NCBI RefSeq assembly: GCF_000308875.1
Contig: NZ_BAGL01000013.1
Location: 124,001-188,000, forward strand
DNA from: Nocardia transvalensis NBRC 15921
Lineage (GTDB): Bacteria > Actinomycetota > Actinomycetes > Mycobacteriales > Mycobacteriaceae
Direction of reading: 5' to 3'
Length of the DNA: 64,000 nt
Shown here: in pieces, positions 53,737 through 62,589 of the stretch
Layout: every line of letters begins with the position of its first letter
How positions within the stretch are numbered: position 1 is the stretch's first letter
The notes under the pieces: model-generated
Told to the model about the DNA's origin: nothing
What the model saw: the letters and a program-made list of their open reading frames with translations, nothing else
Databases searched by the model: none
Translations under genes and position numbers: made by a program

Positions 53737-54165
53737 TTACGCGCAGTGGATCAGGAACTCCAGCGTCGCGGGTTCGTCGAGTTTCACATCCGTGGTTTGA
53801 GTGGCGGCCGTGTCGGCTTGGCAGCCGGACGGGACGGATGTGACTGTCGCGCGGTAGCACCCGGCGGGGACGTTCTGGCCGGCGTTGCCGTCGCGGCCGG
53901 TGGTCGCGGTTCCCAGTTCCGAATCGTCTGTGCACGAGGTGAACCGCACACCCACGCCGGGCACCGGGAATCGTTCGGTGCCGGTCCAGGTGTGTGCCGT
54001 CAGGTTCGCCGGAGCGCCGGACGACGAGGTCGCTGCGGCGGAGGCCGCCGATGCCTTCGTAGCACCGGTCGCGGATGCGGCCCCGCTGTCGGATGAGTCG
54101 CTGCTGGAACAGCCGGCCAGGGCTATCGCCGCGAGTACACAGAATGCCGGGATTGCGGTGCGCAC
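53737..54165 (-). CDS. Small lipoprotein of unknown function
   Basis: This 142-aa protein starts at GTG 54165 behind GAGGAG. It has a signal peptide (AIPAFCVLAAIALAGC) with lipobox LAGC and a Ser/Ala/Gly-rich linker. A beta-rich domain contains four Cys in two likely disulfides and ends LEFLIHCA. It is probably anchored outside the membrane. I do not recognise a family. Confidence 0.8.
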   Translation of the reverse strand: MRTAIPAFCVLAAIALAGCSSSDSSDSGAASATGATKASAASAAATSSSGAPANLTAHTWTGTERFPVPGVGVRFTSCTDDSELGTATTGRDGNAGQNVPAGCYRATVTSVPSGCQADTAATQTTDVKLDEPATLEFLIHCA

Positions 54166-54230
54166 GAGGTCTCCTCTCCGCGAGGCCGCACGGCCTTCGC
54201 GCTCGTGTCATACCTTAAGCCGGGAGGCCG

Positions 54231-54530
54231 ATGAGAGGCCTACTAGCCATGGCCGAAAAGTACTTCCGTCATCTGGACGGTCTACCATCATTTCGGGTCT
54301 CAGTTATGCGGCGGGGTGCGATATCTTACGGTAGCGACGATTTCTCTCTCCGTGCATCCCTGTCATGGAGGACGAAGGATAGGGGGATCGTGTCTGTTCG
54401 CTATCAACCCTGTTCGTGTCGAGCCTTTGCACGTGAGATGTTCGACCTGTTAGCTCGAGTTCCGGGGTACCGAATAGTCCTTGTTCACAATCTTCAATGT
54501 TTGATCGCCGAGACGGGTGAGCGTCGATGA
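54231..54530 (+). CDS. Hypothetical protein, first gene of a coupled pair
   Basis: This 99-aa protein starts at ATG 54231 behind GGGAGG at very short spacing (ATG 54249 is an alternative). It contains alternating strand-like patterns (RVSVMRRGAISYG, LRASLSWRTK, GIVSVRYQPCSC) and a later helix. I do not recognise it. GC is lower than in the ribosomal genes. It overlaps the next gene by ATGA, so the pair is co-translated and might be an immunity or toxin-related pair in the island. Confidence 0.55.
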   Translation: MRGLLAMAEKYFRHLDGLPSFRVSVMRRGAISYGSDDFSLRASLSWRTKDRGIVSVRYQPCSCRAFAREMFDLLARVPGYRIVLVHNLQCLIAETGERR

Positions 54531-54865
54531 CCAACGCTGCTGGTGAATGGCTGTCGAGGGAGGCTGTCGAGCATCTGGAGATGGGTCCAGTGGGTGTTTA
54601 TGAACTTCTCTGGCTCGTCCGAGGTGCGGAGTTCGGTCTGGATGATGAAACGGCGAAGGCGATGGTGCGGCGGACGGTCGATTGGTTGCTTTCGGAAAAG
54701 GGATCGACGCTGGTTCTACTGAAGTGGCCGACGGGCGAGATCATCGACGATGCGCCGGAGGGTATTGATACAAGCGCTGCGAGCATGTTCGAGCCGGATG
54801 CGAGCGGTGTCTACCTCGCCTTGGTAGACAGCCGCGCTGCCTGCGAGGGTCTTGACCGACCGTGA
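54527..54865 (+). CDS. Hypothetical protein, second gene of a coupled pair
   Basis: This 112-aa acidic protein overlaps the previous gene by ATGA. It has a helical N-terminus (LSREAVEHLEMGPVGVYELLWLVRG), a middle ETAKAMVRRTVDWLLSEKGSTLVLLKWPTGE and an acidic end. The family is not recognised. Size, acidity and coupling resemble immunity proteins, but I cannot assign a function. Confidence 0.55.
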   Translation: MTNAAGEWLSREAVEHLEMGPVGVYELLWLVRGAEFGLDDETAKAMVRRTVDWLLSEKGSTLVLLKWPTGEIIDDAPEGIDTSAASMFEPDASGVYLALVDSRAACEGLDRP

Positions 54866-55205
54866 CTGACACAGTGGAGGGTGGGACGCTGTCCTGTCCA
54901 TCGAGGTGACCGGCCGGGTATCGTCTTACCGGCTCCGGTCGGCCGGAGCCTGCTGCGGCTGGTGCGCCACCGCCGTGACCCCCGTCACCCCGATTTGGCC
55001 CTGGTGAGGCCCCCCTCTACACTGGCTGAGTTGCCTGGGCACCTCTGTGTCCATCTTCGTGTGCACGCGGTCCGGGCGATATGTACTCGACCGGGCGGTA
55101 GTACGCCGTCCGGACCAGCCGAATTGCTGTAGGCCCACGATCCGGGCGTCGTGAGACGTGCGGGTGTTGTATGGGAACCGCGGCGAGAAAGGTGACGGTC
55201 GACTT
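54866..55205. other. Leader region of the distal spc half-operon
   Basis: This 340-bp gap holds the predicted rpsH promoter (54995-55023) and a leader of about 180 nt. No further gene is visible. A GAGAAAGG ribosome-binding site lies at about 55185-55192. Confidence 0.6.
54995..55023 (+). promoter_or_regulatory. Promoter of the rpsH...map unit
   Basis: A -35 TTGGCC (54995-55000) and a -10 TACACT (55018-55023) are separated by exactly 17 bp and followed by GG and GTTGCC. It is nearly the same as the rplN promoter, so transcription restarts after the island. Confidence 0.78.
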
Positions 55206-55604
55206 ATGACCATGACCGATCCGATCGCAGACTTCCTGACCCGTCTGCGCAACGCCAACTCGGCGTACCACGATCAGGTGAAGGCTCCGCATTCGAAGCT
55301 CAAGGCGAATATCGCCGAGATCTTGAAGCGTGAGGGCTACATCGCCGACTTCCGCACCGAAGACGCGACCGTCGGCAAGACGCTGATCGTCGATCTGAAG
55401 TACGGCCAGAGCCGGGAGCGCAGCCTGCAGGGTGTGCGCCGCGTCTCGAAGCCGGGTCTGCGGGTGTACGCGAAATCCACCAACCTGCCCAAGGTGCTGG
55501 GCGGCCTCGGCGTGGCGATCATCTCCACGTCGCAGGGGCTGCTCACCGACCGTCAGGCCAAGCAGCACGGCGTGGGCGGCGAAGTCCTCGCCTACGTCTG
55601 GTAA
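55206..55604 (+). CDS. rpsH: 30S ribosomal protein uS8
   Basis: This 132-aa complete protein ([36 protein letters not shown], the [13 protein letters not shown] turn, GEVLAYVW end) starts at ATG 55206. It is the first gene of the distal spc half-operon and is separated from rpsZ by about 4.1 kb. The frame stays open 16 codons further upstream, but the family start is ATG 55206. Confidence 0.98.
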   Translation: MTMTDPIADFLTRLRNANSAYHDQVKAPHSKLKANIAEILKREGYIADFRTEDATVGKTLIVDLKYGQSRERSLQGVRRVSKPGLRVYAKSTNLPKVLGGLGVAIISTSQGLLTDRQAKQHGVGGEVLAYVW

Positions 55605-55619
55605 GGGAGGTAGGAACCA

Positions 55620-56159
55620 ATGTCGCGTATCGGTAAGAGGCCGGTTCTCGTTCCTGCGGGTGTCGAGGTGAACATCGACGGCCAGAGCGTGTCGGTCAAG
55701 GGGCCCAAGGGCACCCTGTCGCACGTGATCGCCGAGCCGATCACCATCAACCGCGCCGAGAACGGCGAACTGGAAATCATCCGCCCGGACGACGAGCGCC
55801 GCAGCCGTTCCCTGCACGGTCTGACCCGCACCCTGATCAACAACATGATCGTGGGTGTGACGCAGGGCTACGAGAAGAAGATGGAAATCTTCGGCGTCGG
55901 TTACCGCGTGCAGGCCAAGGGCTCGAACCTGGAGTTCGCCCTGGGCTACAGCCACCCGGTGCCGATCGAGGCGCCCGAGGGCATCACCTTCAAGGTGGAG
56001 GCCCCCACCAAGTTCTCGGTGTCCGGCATCGACAAGCAGAAGGTCGGCCAGATCGCCGCCGTCATCCACGGTCTGCGCAAGCCCGATCCGTACAAGGGCA
56101 AGGGCATCCGCTACGAGGGCGAGGTCGTGCGGCGCAAGGAAGGGAAGACGGGTAAGTAA
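55620..56159 (+). CDS. rplF: 50S ribosomal protein uL6
   Basis: This 179-aa protein has both uL6 repeats: [21 protein letters not shown] and the C-terminal [45 protein letters not shown]. The ATG follows GGGAGGT. It lies 15 bases after rpsH. Confidence 0.98.
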   Translation: MSRIGKRPVLVPAGVEVNIDGQSVSVKGPKGTLSHVIAEPITINRAENGELEIIRPDDERRSRSLHGLTRTLINNMIVGVTQGYEKKMEIFGVGYRVQAKGSNLEFALGYSHPVPIEAPEGITFKVEAPTKFSVSGIDKQKVGQIAAVIHGLRKPDPYKGKGIRYEGEVVRRKEGKTGK

Positions 56160-56162
56160 GCC

Positions 56163-56570
56163 ATGGCACAAACCGAAGCTCAGAAGGCCGCGCGTAAGCC
56201 GCTCGGCAAGGATGTGTCGACCCGTCGCCGGGTCTCCAAGGCGCGCCGTCACTTCCGCCTGCGTAAGAAGGTCGTCGGCACCGCCGAGCGGCCTCGTCTG
56301 GTCGTGTTCCGCTCGTCGCGGCACCTGCACGCCCAGCTGGTCGACGATTCTGTCGGCAAGACCGTCGCGTCCGCCTCGTCGGTCGAGGCCGACGTGCGTT
56401 CGCTCGACGGTGACAAGACCGCCAAGGGCAAGAAGGTCGGCGAGCTGATCGCCGCCCGCGCCAAGGCTGCCGGTGTCGACGCCGCGGTGTTCGACCGCGG
56501 TGGCCACGACTACCACGGCCGGATCGCCGCCCTGGCGGACGCCGCTCGGGAAGGCGGGTTGAAGTTCTGA
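56163..56570 (+). CDS. rplR: 50S ribosomal protein uL18
   Basis: This 135-aa protein has the [17 protein letters not shown] basic N-terminus, [20 protein letters not shown] and [24 protein letters not shown]. It binds 5S rRNA. Its stop TGA overlaps the ATG of a 16-codon frame that leads into rpsE. Confidence 0.98.
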   Translation: MAQTEAQKAARKPLGKDVSTRRRVSKARRHFRLRKKVVGTAERPRLVVFRSSRHLHAQLVDDSVGKTVASASSVEADVRSLDGDKTAKGKKVGELIAARAKAAGVDAAVFDRGGHDYHGRIAALADAAREGGLKF

Positions 56571-56620
56571 TGGCTTTCCCCAGGATCGAGAACAGCAAGC
56601 GCAACGGAAGGAACGTCTGA
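56570..56620 (+). other. Possible 16-codon coupling ORF between rplR and rpsE
   Basis: The frame ATG 56570 to TGA 56620 encodes [16 protein letters not shown]. Its ATG shares a base with the rplR stop (TGATG), and its stop shares a base with the rpsE ATG (TGATG). GGAAGGAA, a ribosome-binding site for rpsE, lies within it. It may serve to pass ribosomes from rplR to rpsE. It could also be chance in a 49-base gap. Confidence 0.4.
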
Positions 56621-57258
56621 TGCCGGGACGTCAACGGCGTGACGGCGGAAACGGACCCGCCGGACAGAACAGCAACAACGAGGGCGGCCGCCAGGAGCGT
56701 GGCGGCGGTCGCAACCGTCGCGACGACCGTCGCGACACCGCCGAGAAGAACCAGCTCGAGCGCGTCGTCGCGATCAACCGCGTCTCCAAGGTCGTCAAGG
56801 GTGGTCGGCGCTTCAGCTTCACCGCCCTGGTGATCGTGGGCGACGGCAACGGCCTGGTCGGTGTCGGTTACGGCAAGGCCAAGGAAGTTCCGGCGGCCAT
56901 CCAGAAGGGTGTCGAGGAGGCGCGCAAGAACTTCTTCCGCGTCCCGATGATCGGCTCCACCGTCACCCACCCGGTCCAGGGTGAGGCGGCGGCCGGTGTC
57001 GTCATGCTGCGCCCGGCCTCGCCGGGTACCGGTGTGATCGCCGGTGGCGCCGCGCGCGCCGTGCTGGAGTGCGCCGGCATCCACGACATCCTGGCCAAGT
57101 CGCTCGGTAGCGACAACGCCATCAACGTCGTGCACGCGACCGTAGCGGCCCTGAAGATGCTGCAGCGTCCCGAAGAGGTGGCGGCCCGCCGTGGTCTGCC
57201 GCTCGAGGACGTCGCACCGGCGGGCATGCTGCGTGCGCGCGCGGGAGTGGGAGCCTGA
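56620..57258 (+). CDS. rpsE: 30S ribosomal protein uS5
   Basis: This 212-aa protein has an actinobacterial N-terminal extension of about 45 Gly/Arg/Asn-rich residues. The S5 core follows ([58 protein letters not shown]). It starts at ATG 56620 within a TGATG overlap. Confidence 0.98.
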   Translation: MPGRQRRDGGNGPAGQNSNNEGGRQERGGGRNRRDDRRDTAEKNQLERVVAINRVSKVVKGGRRFSFTALVIVGDGNGLVGVGYGKAKEVPAAIQKGVEEARKNFFRVPMIGSTVTHPVQGEAAAGVVMLRPASPGTGVIAGGAARAVLECAGIHDILAKSLGSDNAINVVHATVAALKMLQRPEEVAARRGLPLEDVAPAGMLRARAGVGA

Positions 57259-57259
57259 T

Positions 57260-57445
57260 ATGAGCCAGCTGAAGGTGACCCAGATCAAGTCCACGATCGG
57301 CGCCAAGAAGAATCAGCGCGAATCCCTTCGCACCCTCGGACTCAAGGGCATCCGCAAGTCCGTGCTGCGCGAGGACACCGCCCAGAACCGCGGGCTGATC
57401 AACGTCGTGCGCCACCTCGTTACCGTTGAGGAGGTAAACGCATGA
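57260..57445 (+). CDS. rpmD: 50S ribosomal protein uL30
   Basis: This 61-aa protein ([32 protein letters not shown]) starts at ATG 57260, one base after the rpsE stop. Its end overlaps the rplO start by ATGA. Confidence 0.97.
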   Translation: MSQLKVTQIKSTIGAKKNQRESLRTLGLKGIRKSVLREDTAQNRGLINVVRHLVTVEEVNA

Positions 57446-57885
57446 CCATCAAGCTCCATCACCTGCGTCCGGCCCCCGGCGCCAAGACCGAGAAGCTCCG
57501 TGTGGGCCGCGGTGAGGCGTCGAAGGGCAAGACCGCGGGCCGCGGTACCAAGGGTACGAAGGCTCGCAAGAACGTGCCCGCCCGCTTCGAGGGTGGCCAG
57601 ATGCCGCTGCACATGCGGCTGCCGAAGCTGAAGGGCTTCACCAACCCGTTCCGGACCGAGTACCAGGTCGTGAACGTCGGTGACATCGCCCTGAAGTTCC
57701 CGGAGGGCGGCGCGATCAGCAAGGACCAGCTGGTCGCCGCGGGCCTCGTCCGCAAGAACGAACTGGTGAAGGTGCTCGGCGAGGGCGAAATCGGTGTGGC
57801 CGTTCAGGTTTCCGCCGACAAGTTCTCGGGCTCCGCCAAGGAGAAGATCACCGCCGCCGGTGGAACCGCCACTGAGCTGGACTGA
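57442..57885 (+). CDS. rplO: 50S ribosomal protein uL15
   Basis: This 147-aa protein has the glycine-rich N-terminus ([31 protein letters not shown]) and the C-terminal globular domain. It is the last ribosomal gene of the operon. A hairpin separates it from secY. Confidence 0.98.
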   Translation: MTIKLHHLRPAPGAKTEKLRVGRGEASKGKTAGRGTKGTKARKNVPARFEGGQMPLHMRLPKLKGFTNPFRTEYQVVNVGDIALKFPEGGAISKDQLVAAGLVRKNELVKVLGEGEIGVAVQVSADKFSGSAKEKITAAGGTATELD

Positions 57886-57909
57886 CAGTTACTCTCTGTA
57901 GTAGGGGAC

Positions 57910-57935
57910 GCCGGACGGGTGAGAGCCCGTCCGGC
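57910..57935 (+). terminator. Hairpin between rplO and secY (terminator or attenuator)
   Basis: Perfect 10-bp arms GCCGGACGGG (57910-57919) and CCCGTCCGGC (57926-57935) flank a 6-nt loop. A TTAGAGT stretch follows at 57943-57949 that might be a -10 element for secY. It probably lowers read-through so that secY-adk-map are expressed at a different level. Confidence 0.65.
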
Positions 57936-57994
57936 GCCGCTGTTAGAGTCAAGTTGTTGTCTGCCTCGCCCCATGTCGTTAGCCAGGAGGATCT

Positions 57995-59314
57995 GTGCTT
58001 TCCGCCTTCGTGTCGGCTTTCCGGACCCCGGACCTACGGCGGAAGATTCTCTTCACGCTGGGCCTGATCGCGCTGTACCGCATCGGTGCGTCGCTGCCGT
58101 CGCCCGGTGTCGACTACAAGGCGATCCGCCAATGTATCGACCAGGTGTCCGGTGGTGATTCCGGTGGCATCTACCAGCTGATCAACCTGTTCTCCGGTGG
58201 TGCGCTGCTGCAGCTGTCGGTGTTCGCGATCGGCATCATGCCGTACATCACCGCGAGCATCATCATCCAGTTGCTCACCGTCGTCATCCCGCGCTTCGAG
58301 GAGTTGCGCAAGGAAGGCCAAGCCGGCCAGACCAAGATGACGCAGTACACCCGGTACCTGTCGATCGCGCTGGCGATCCTGCAGGCCACCGGTCTGGTCG
58401 CACTCGCCGCGCGCGGTCAGCTGCTGCGCGGCTGTTCCCAGGACATCCTCGCCGACTCGAGCATCTTCGGCATGATCATCATCGTGCTGGTGATGACCGC
58501 CGGCGCGGCGCTGGTGATGTGGTTCGGCGAGCAGATCACCGAGCGCGGTGTCGGTAACGGCATGTCGCTGTTGATCTTCGCCGGTATCGCCGCCCGCATC
58601 CCCGGTGAGGGCAAGGCCATCCTCGACAGCAAGGGCGGGCTGATCTTCGGCCTGGTCTGCCTCGGGGCATTCCTGGTGATCGTGGCCGTCATCTTCGTCG
58701 AGCAGGGCCAGCGCCGGATCCCGGTCCAGTACGCCAAACGCGTGGTGGGCCGCAAGATGTACGGCGGCTCCTCGACCTATCTTCCGCTGAAGGTCAATCA
58801 GGCCGGTGTGATCCCGGTGATCTTCGCGTCCTCGCTGCTGTACCTGCCGAACCTGGTATCGCAGCTCACCCAGTCCAACTCGGCGAACCCCAGCTGGTGG
58901 CAGAAGATCATTCAGCAGTACCTGGTGAATCCCACGCACCCGGCGTACATCGCGATCTACTTCGCGCTGATCGTGTTCTTCACCTACTTCTACGTCGCGA
59001 TCACCTTCAACCCGGAGGAACGCGCGGACGAGATGAAGAAGTTCGGCGGCTTCATTCCGGGGTACCGCCCCGGTAAGCCGACCGCCGACTACCTCAACTA
59101 CGTCCTGAGCCGGATCACCCTCCCCGGCTCGCTCTATCTGGGTGCCGTGGCCGTCCTGCCGAACCTGTTCCTGAACTTGGGTAACTCCAGTGGTTTGCAG
59201 AACCTGCCGTTCGGTGGCACCGCCGTCCTGATCGTCGTGAGTGTCGGCCTCGATACCGTGAAACAGATCGAGAGCCAGCTGATGAACAGAAATTACGAAG
59301 GGTTCCTCAAGTGA
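57995..59314 (+). CDS. secY: Preprotein translocase subunit SecY
   Basis: This 439-aa protein with ten membrane segments starts at GTG 57995 behind AGGAGG. Recognisable regions are [15 protein letters not shown] at the N-terminus, [29 protein letters not shown] (plug/TM2) and the cytoplasmic loop [16 protein letters not shown]. It forms the protein-conducting channel with SecE and SecG. Its stop overlaps the adk start by GTGA. Confidence 0.98.
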   Translation: MLSAFVSAFRTPDLRRKILFTLGLIALYRIGASLPSPGVDYKAIRQCIDQVSGGDSGGIYQLINLFSGGALLQLSVFAIGIMPYITASIIIQLLTVVIPRFEELRKEGQAGQTKMTQYTRYLSIALAILQATGLVALAARGQLLRGCSQDILADSSIFGMIIIVLVMTAGAALVMWFGEQITERGVGNGMSLLIFAGIAARIPGEGKAILDSKGGLIFGLVCLGAFLVIVAVIFVEQGQRRIPVQYAKRVVGRKMYGGSSTYLPLKVNQAGVIPVIFASSLLYLPNLVSQLTQSNSANPSWWQKIIQQYLVNPTHPAYIAIYFALIVFFTYFYVAITFNPEERADEMKKFGGFIPGYRPGKPTADYLNYVLSRITLPGSLYLGAVAVLPNLFLNLGNSSGLQNLPFGGTAVLIVVSVGLDTVKQIESQLMNRNYEGFLK

Positions 59315-59856
59315 GACTCGTATTGCTCGGACCGCCGGGTGCCGGCAAGGGCACGCAGGCCGAACTACTGTCGGACAAGCTGGGTGTGCCGCACATCTCG
59401 ACGGGGAATCTGTTCCGCGCGAACATCTCGCAGGAGACTCCGCTGGGCCGGGAGGCGCAGAAGTACCTGGACGCGGGCAATCTGGTGCCCAGCGACGTGA
59501 CCAACCGCATGGTGGAGTCGCGCATCGCCGAGCCGGACGCCGCGAACGGGTTCGTTCTCGACGGCTACCCGCGCACCGTGGACCAGGCCGAGGCGCTGGA
59601 GAAGATGATCAAGGAGTCCGGTCACGTGCTGGACGCGGTCATCAGCTTCGAGGTGTCTGAGGACGTCGTGGTCGAGCGCATGCTGGGCCGCGGGCGCGCC
59701 GACGACACCGAGGACGTCATCCGCAACCGGATGCGGGTCTACCGCGAGGAGACCGAGCCGCTGCTGGAACACTACGACGGGCTGGTCGTCGCCGTCGACG
59801 GCATCGGCGAGGTCGAAGAGGTCAATGCCCGGGTGCTCCGGGCGCTGGGTCGCTGA
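59311..59856 (+). CDS. adk: Adenylate kinase
   Basis: This 181-aa protein starts at GTG 59311, overlapping secY. It has P-loop [10 protein letters not shown], the [14 protein letters not shown]-binding region, DGYPRT and the short-LID form ([18 protein letters not shown]). It interconverts AMP, ADP and ATP. The short LID is usual in actinobacteria. The map gene follows after five bases. Confidence 0.98.
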   Translation: MRLVLLGPPGAGKGTQAELLSDKLGVPHISTGNLFRANISQETPLGREAQKYLDAGNLVPSDVTNRMVESRIAEPDAANGFVLDGYPRTVDQAEALEKMIKESGHVLDAVISFEVSEDVVVERMLGRGRADDTEDVIRNRMRVYREETEPLLEHYDGLVVAVDGIGEVEEVNARVLRALGR

Positions 59857-59861
59857 CGCGA

Positions 59862-60662
59862 ATGGTCTTCGGCCGCAAGCACAAGAAGGTGGTGCCGTTC
59901 CGCACCGCCGGGGAACTGGACGCGATGGCGGCCGCCGGCGCGGTCGTGGGGCGGGCGCTGGTCGCCGTGCGCGCGGCCGCCAAGCCCGGCGTCTCGACGC
60001 AGGAACTGGACGAGGTCGCCGAGCAGACGATCCGCGACGCGTCGGCGGTGCCGTCGTTCAAGGGGTACCACGGTTTTCCGGCGTCGATCTGCGCGTCGGT
60101 GAACGACCGTGTGGTGCACGGGATTCCGTCGAAGGACGAGGTTCTGGCCGAGGGTGATCTGGTCTCGATCGACTGCGGCGCGATCCTCGACGGCTGGCAC
60201 GGCGATTCGGCGTGGACGTTCGGCGTCGGGGATCTCATCGAGGCCGACCGGCTGCTGAGCGAGGCGACCAAGCTGTCGATGGAGGCGGGGATCGCGGCCA
60301 TGCTGCCCGAGAACCGGCTCACCGACGTCTCGCACGCCATCGAACTCGGCACCCGCGCCGCGGAGAAGGAGCACGGCCGCTCCTACGGCATCGTCGACGG
60401 CTACGGCGGGCACGCCATCGGCCGCCAGATGCACATGGATCCCTTCCTGGCCAACGAGGGCGAGCCCGGCCGGGGCCCGCGTCTCGTCGTGGGGTCGGTA
60501 CTGGCCATCGAGCCCATGCTCACCCTGGGGACCACCCAGACGCGCGTACTGGACGACGACTGGACCGTGGTGACCGAGGACGGGACCCGTGCGGCGCACT
60601 GGGAGCACACCGTCGCCGTCACCGAAGACGGGCCGCGGATTCTGACCGTGCGGCCCGAATAG
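59862..60662 (+). CDS. map: Type I methionine aminopeptidase
   Basis: This is a 266-aa protein. The metal ligands are visible in [20 protein letters not shown] (two Asp), GYGGHAIG (His), SVLAIEPM (Glu) and HWEHTVAV (Glu). It removes N-terminal Met from nascent proteins. It is the last gene of the secY-adk-map group and is followed by the family A inverted pair. Confidence 0.97.
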   Translation: MVFGRKHKKVVPFRTAGELDAMAAAGAVVGRALVAVRAAAKPGVSTQELDEVAEQTIRDASAVPSFKGYHGFPASICASVNDRVVHGIPSKDEVLAEGDLVSIDCGAILDGWHGDSAWTFGVGDLIEADRLLSEATKLSMEAGIAAMLPENRLTDVSHAIELGTRAAEKEHGRSYGIVDGYGGHAIGRQMHMDPFLANEGEPGRGPRLVVGSVLAIEPMLTLGTTQTRVLDDDWTVVTEDGTRAAHWEHTVAVTEDGPRILTVRPE

Positions 60663-60671
60663 GCACCCCTT

Positions 60672-60741
60672 GTTTCCGGCACGCTTTTGGCCGGAATCTC
60701 TTGCGGCCGGCGATGTTTCCGGCCAAAAGCATGCCGGAAAC
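60672..60741. repeat. Family A dyad element, inverted pair in a convergent gap; probable bidirectional terminator
   Basis: Two 25-nt arms (60672-60696 and 60717-60741) are reverse complements with one mismatch around a 20-nt loop. Each arm is a family A unit. They lie between map (+) and the zinc-ribbon gene (-), a convergent gap like that at 1672-1750. Confidence 0.78.
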
Positions 60742-60778
60742 TCTGAAAGTTCGGTGAGCGTGTTGGAAGCGTTGGCGT

Positions 60779-60994
60779 TCAGTCGATCTCGGCGGGGCGG
60801 CGGTGTTTGGTCATGGTGGTGAGGGGGACGACGCCGGTCCAGCCGCAGGGGCGGTCGCAGGAGGCGTAGACGGCACCGGCGTCCCTCGGGGTCGTGAAAG
60901 CTGTTGCGGGATAACCGCATTCGGGGCACTTGCCGAAGTAGTCGAGGATCTCCCGCAGGTTTGCGGACGCGGTGGGTGGGCGATGTTTGCGCAT
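60779..60994 (-). CDS. Small zinc-ribbon protein
   Basis: This 71-aa protein starts at ATG 60994 with AGGAG upstream. It has CPECGY early and C-DRPCGWTG later, a likely zinc-ribbon or treble-clef pair, with a basic N-terminus MRKHRPPTA. The function is not known. The longer upstream frame is not believed. It faces map across the family A pair. Confidence 0.7.
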   Translation of the reverse strand: MRKHRPPTASANLREILDYFGKCPECGYPATAFTTPRDAGAVYASCDRPCGWTGVVPLTTMTKHRRPAEID

Positions 60995-61141
60995 AACTGG
61001 CTGTTCTCCTGGCCCGATCGGGCCGCTGCATAGGCTCGAATTCCTCACCGACGTTATCCGCGGCGGCACCGCCGGACGCCGAATTCTCGTCCCGCTGTGT
61101 GATTCACAAATGTTTGCTGCGCCCCGTTGTGACCGCGCGGC

Positions 61142-61585
61142 TCAGCCCTCCAGGAGCAGGGTCACCGGCCCGTCGTTGACCAGTGAGACGTGCATGTGGG
61201 CGCCGAACCGGCCGGTTGCCACGGTGGCGCCGAGGTCGCGCAGGGTGTCGGTGAACGCGTCGACGAGCGGTTCGGCGACCGGACCGGGCGCGGCGGCGGA
61301 CCACGACGGGCGCCGGCCCTTCACGGTATCGGCGTAGAGCGTGAACTGGCTGACCACCAGGATGGGGGCGCCCAGATCCGCGGCCGACCGCTCACCCTCC
61401 AGGATGCGCAAGCGGAACAGCTTGTCCGCCAACGCTTTCGCGGTGGCGGCCGTATCGTCGTGGGTGACCCCGACGAGCGCCACCAGGCCGTGCGGAGCGC
61501 CGCCGGCGGCGGGATCGATCCGCCCCACCACCTCGTCGCCGACGCGGACCTGTGCCGAACTCGCCCGCTGCACCAGTACTCGCAT
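61142..61585 (-). CDS. dtd: D-aminoacyl-tRNA deacylase
   Basis: This 147-aa protein has the DTD motifs: [15 protein letters not shown] at the N-terminus, the catalytic-region SQFTLYAD, and the Gly-Pro motif [11 protein letters not shown] at the end. It removes D-amino acids from mischarged tRNA. It lies 25 bases downstream of the MerR gene and may be co-transcribed with it. Confidence 0.96.
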   Translation of the reverse strand: MRVLVQRASSAQVRVGDEVVGRIDPAAGGAPHGLVALVGVTHDDTAATAKALADKLFRLRILEGERSAADLGAPILVVSQFTLYADTVKGRRPSWSAAAPGPVAEPLVDAFTDTLRDLGATVATGRFGAHMHVSLVNDGPVTLLLEG

Positions 61586-61610
61586 GCAGCGATGATCGCA
61601 GGCGGGCCGC

Positions 61611-62372
61611 TCAGCCCGTCCGGCCGGTCGAGGTGTCCTCGAGGTCGCGGGTGGCGTGTTCCAGGTACCGGGCGAGGAAACGCTCGATGAGCTCGGAGGA
61701 CACCCGCCCGGGCAGCGTCCGGACCGCCGCCACGTGATCGGTGAACTCGGCGATGTCGTGCGCGCTGCGGCCGGATTGCTGGAACGCCTTCACCGCGCTG
61801 TTCTCGAAGAGGTCGGCGAAGCGCCGGGCGATGTGGTCGCAGTCGGCGCGCAGCCGCTCGAGTTCGTCCAGCACCTGGCCCAGCGGGGTGCCCGCGTCGG
61901 CCAGCCGGTCGGCCAGCCGGACCAGTTGCGGATCGGTCTCGCGGTAGGTGGTGGCGTCGAACGGCTCGTACAGCCCGACCGCCACCACGCGCGCCAGGCC
62001 GTTGGGAACGTCGCGGTAGCGTTCCACGAGTTCTATTGCGGGGATTGTCTTTTCGGTCGTGGGTGTCGGCGGCTGGGGCGCCGCCGGAGCGGCGGCGTTC
62101 GGCTCGACGCTGACGCCCAGTACGTCGCCGAGATCCTCGCCGCGATCCCACGCGTCGAGTAGTTCGCGGATGCCGCTGAGCTTGATGCCGCGGTCCATCA
62201 GGCGGCTGATGATGCGAACGCGGTCCAAATGCTGGGCGCCGTAGAAACCGGTGCGTCCCTGCAGCCGCGGCGGCGGCAGCAGTCCGCGCTCCTGGTAGGC
62301 CCGCAGACTGCGCACGGTCATACCGGATTCGCGCGCCAGCTCGTCGATAGTGAACTCCGAACCCGATGTCAT
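61611..62372 (-). CDS. MerR-family transcriptional regulator
   Basis: This is a 253-aa protein. The MerR DNA-binding domain is at residues ~7-75 ([29 protein letters not shown] and [17 protein letters not shown]). A long helical C-terminal domain without an obvious Cys metal site follows, so a non-metal effector is more likely. It is divergent from the amino-acid permease across a 217-bp gap and might regulate it. The ligand is unknown. Confidence 0.9.
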   Translation of the reverse strand: MTSGSEFTIDELARESGMTVRSLRAYQERGLLPPPRLQGRTGFYGAQHLDRVRIISRLMDRGIKLSGIRELLDAWDRGEDLGDVLGVSVEPNAAAPAAPQPPTPTTEKTIPAIELVERYRDVPNGLARVVAVGLYEPFDATTYRETDPQLVRLADRLADAGTPLGQVLDELERLRADCDHIARRFADLFENSAVKAFQQSGRSAHDIAEFTDHVAAVRTLPGRVSSELIERFLARYLEHATRDLEDTSTGRTG

Positions 62373-62589
62373 AACTCAAGGAAACCACATCGGATCACCG
62401 TCCGGTCCCGGGTGAGTGCCCCCGGCGAAGCCCGGCGGAAACCCGATCGTGAGGCTGGTCGCCCTGTTCAGGGGTCCGTAGGGGTTTCCGGTACGTTACA
62501 AGTTTTGTTCCAGTGTTGTATGTGCCATCAAATAGAGGTATGTTCCATTGACTGAAGGTATGATCGGCATCACAGGAAAGGGTCTCGTT
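62373..62589. promoter_or_regulatory. Divergent intergenic region, MerR / permease
   Basis: This 217-bp stretch is lower in GC toward the permease and holds several TATG[TA]T-like -10 candidates, but no -35/-10 pair with convincing spacing. I cannot identify a MerR operator here. The GGAAAGGG near 62575 is a probable permease ribosome-binding site. Confidence 0.45.
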
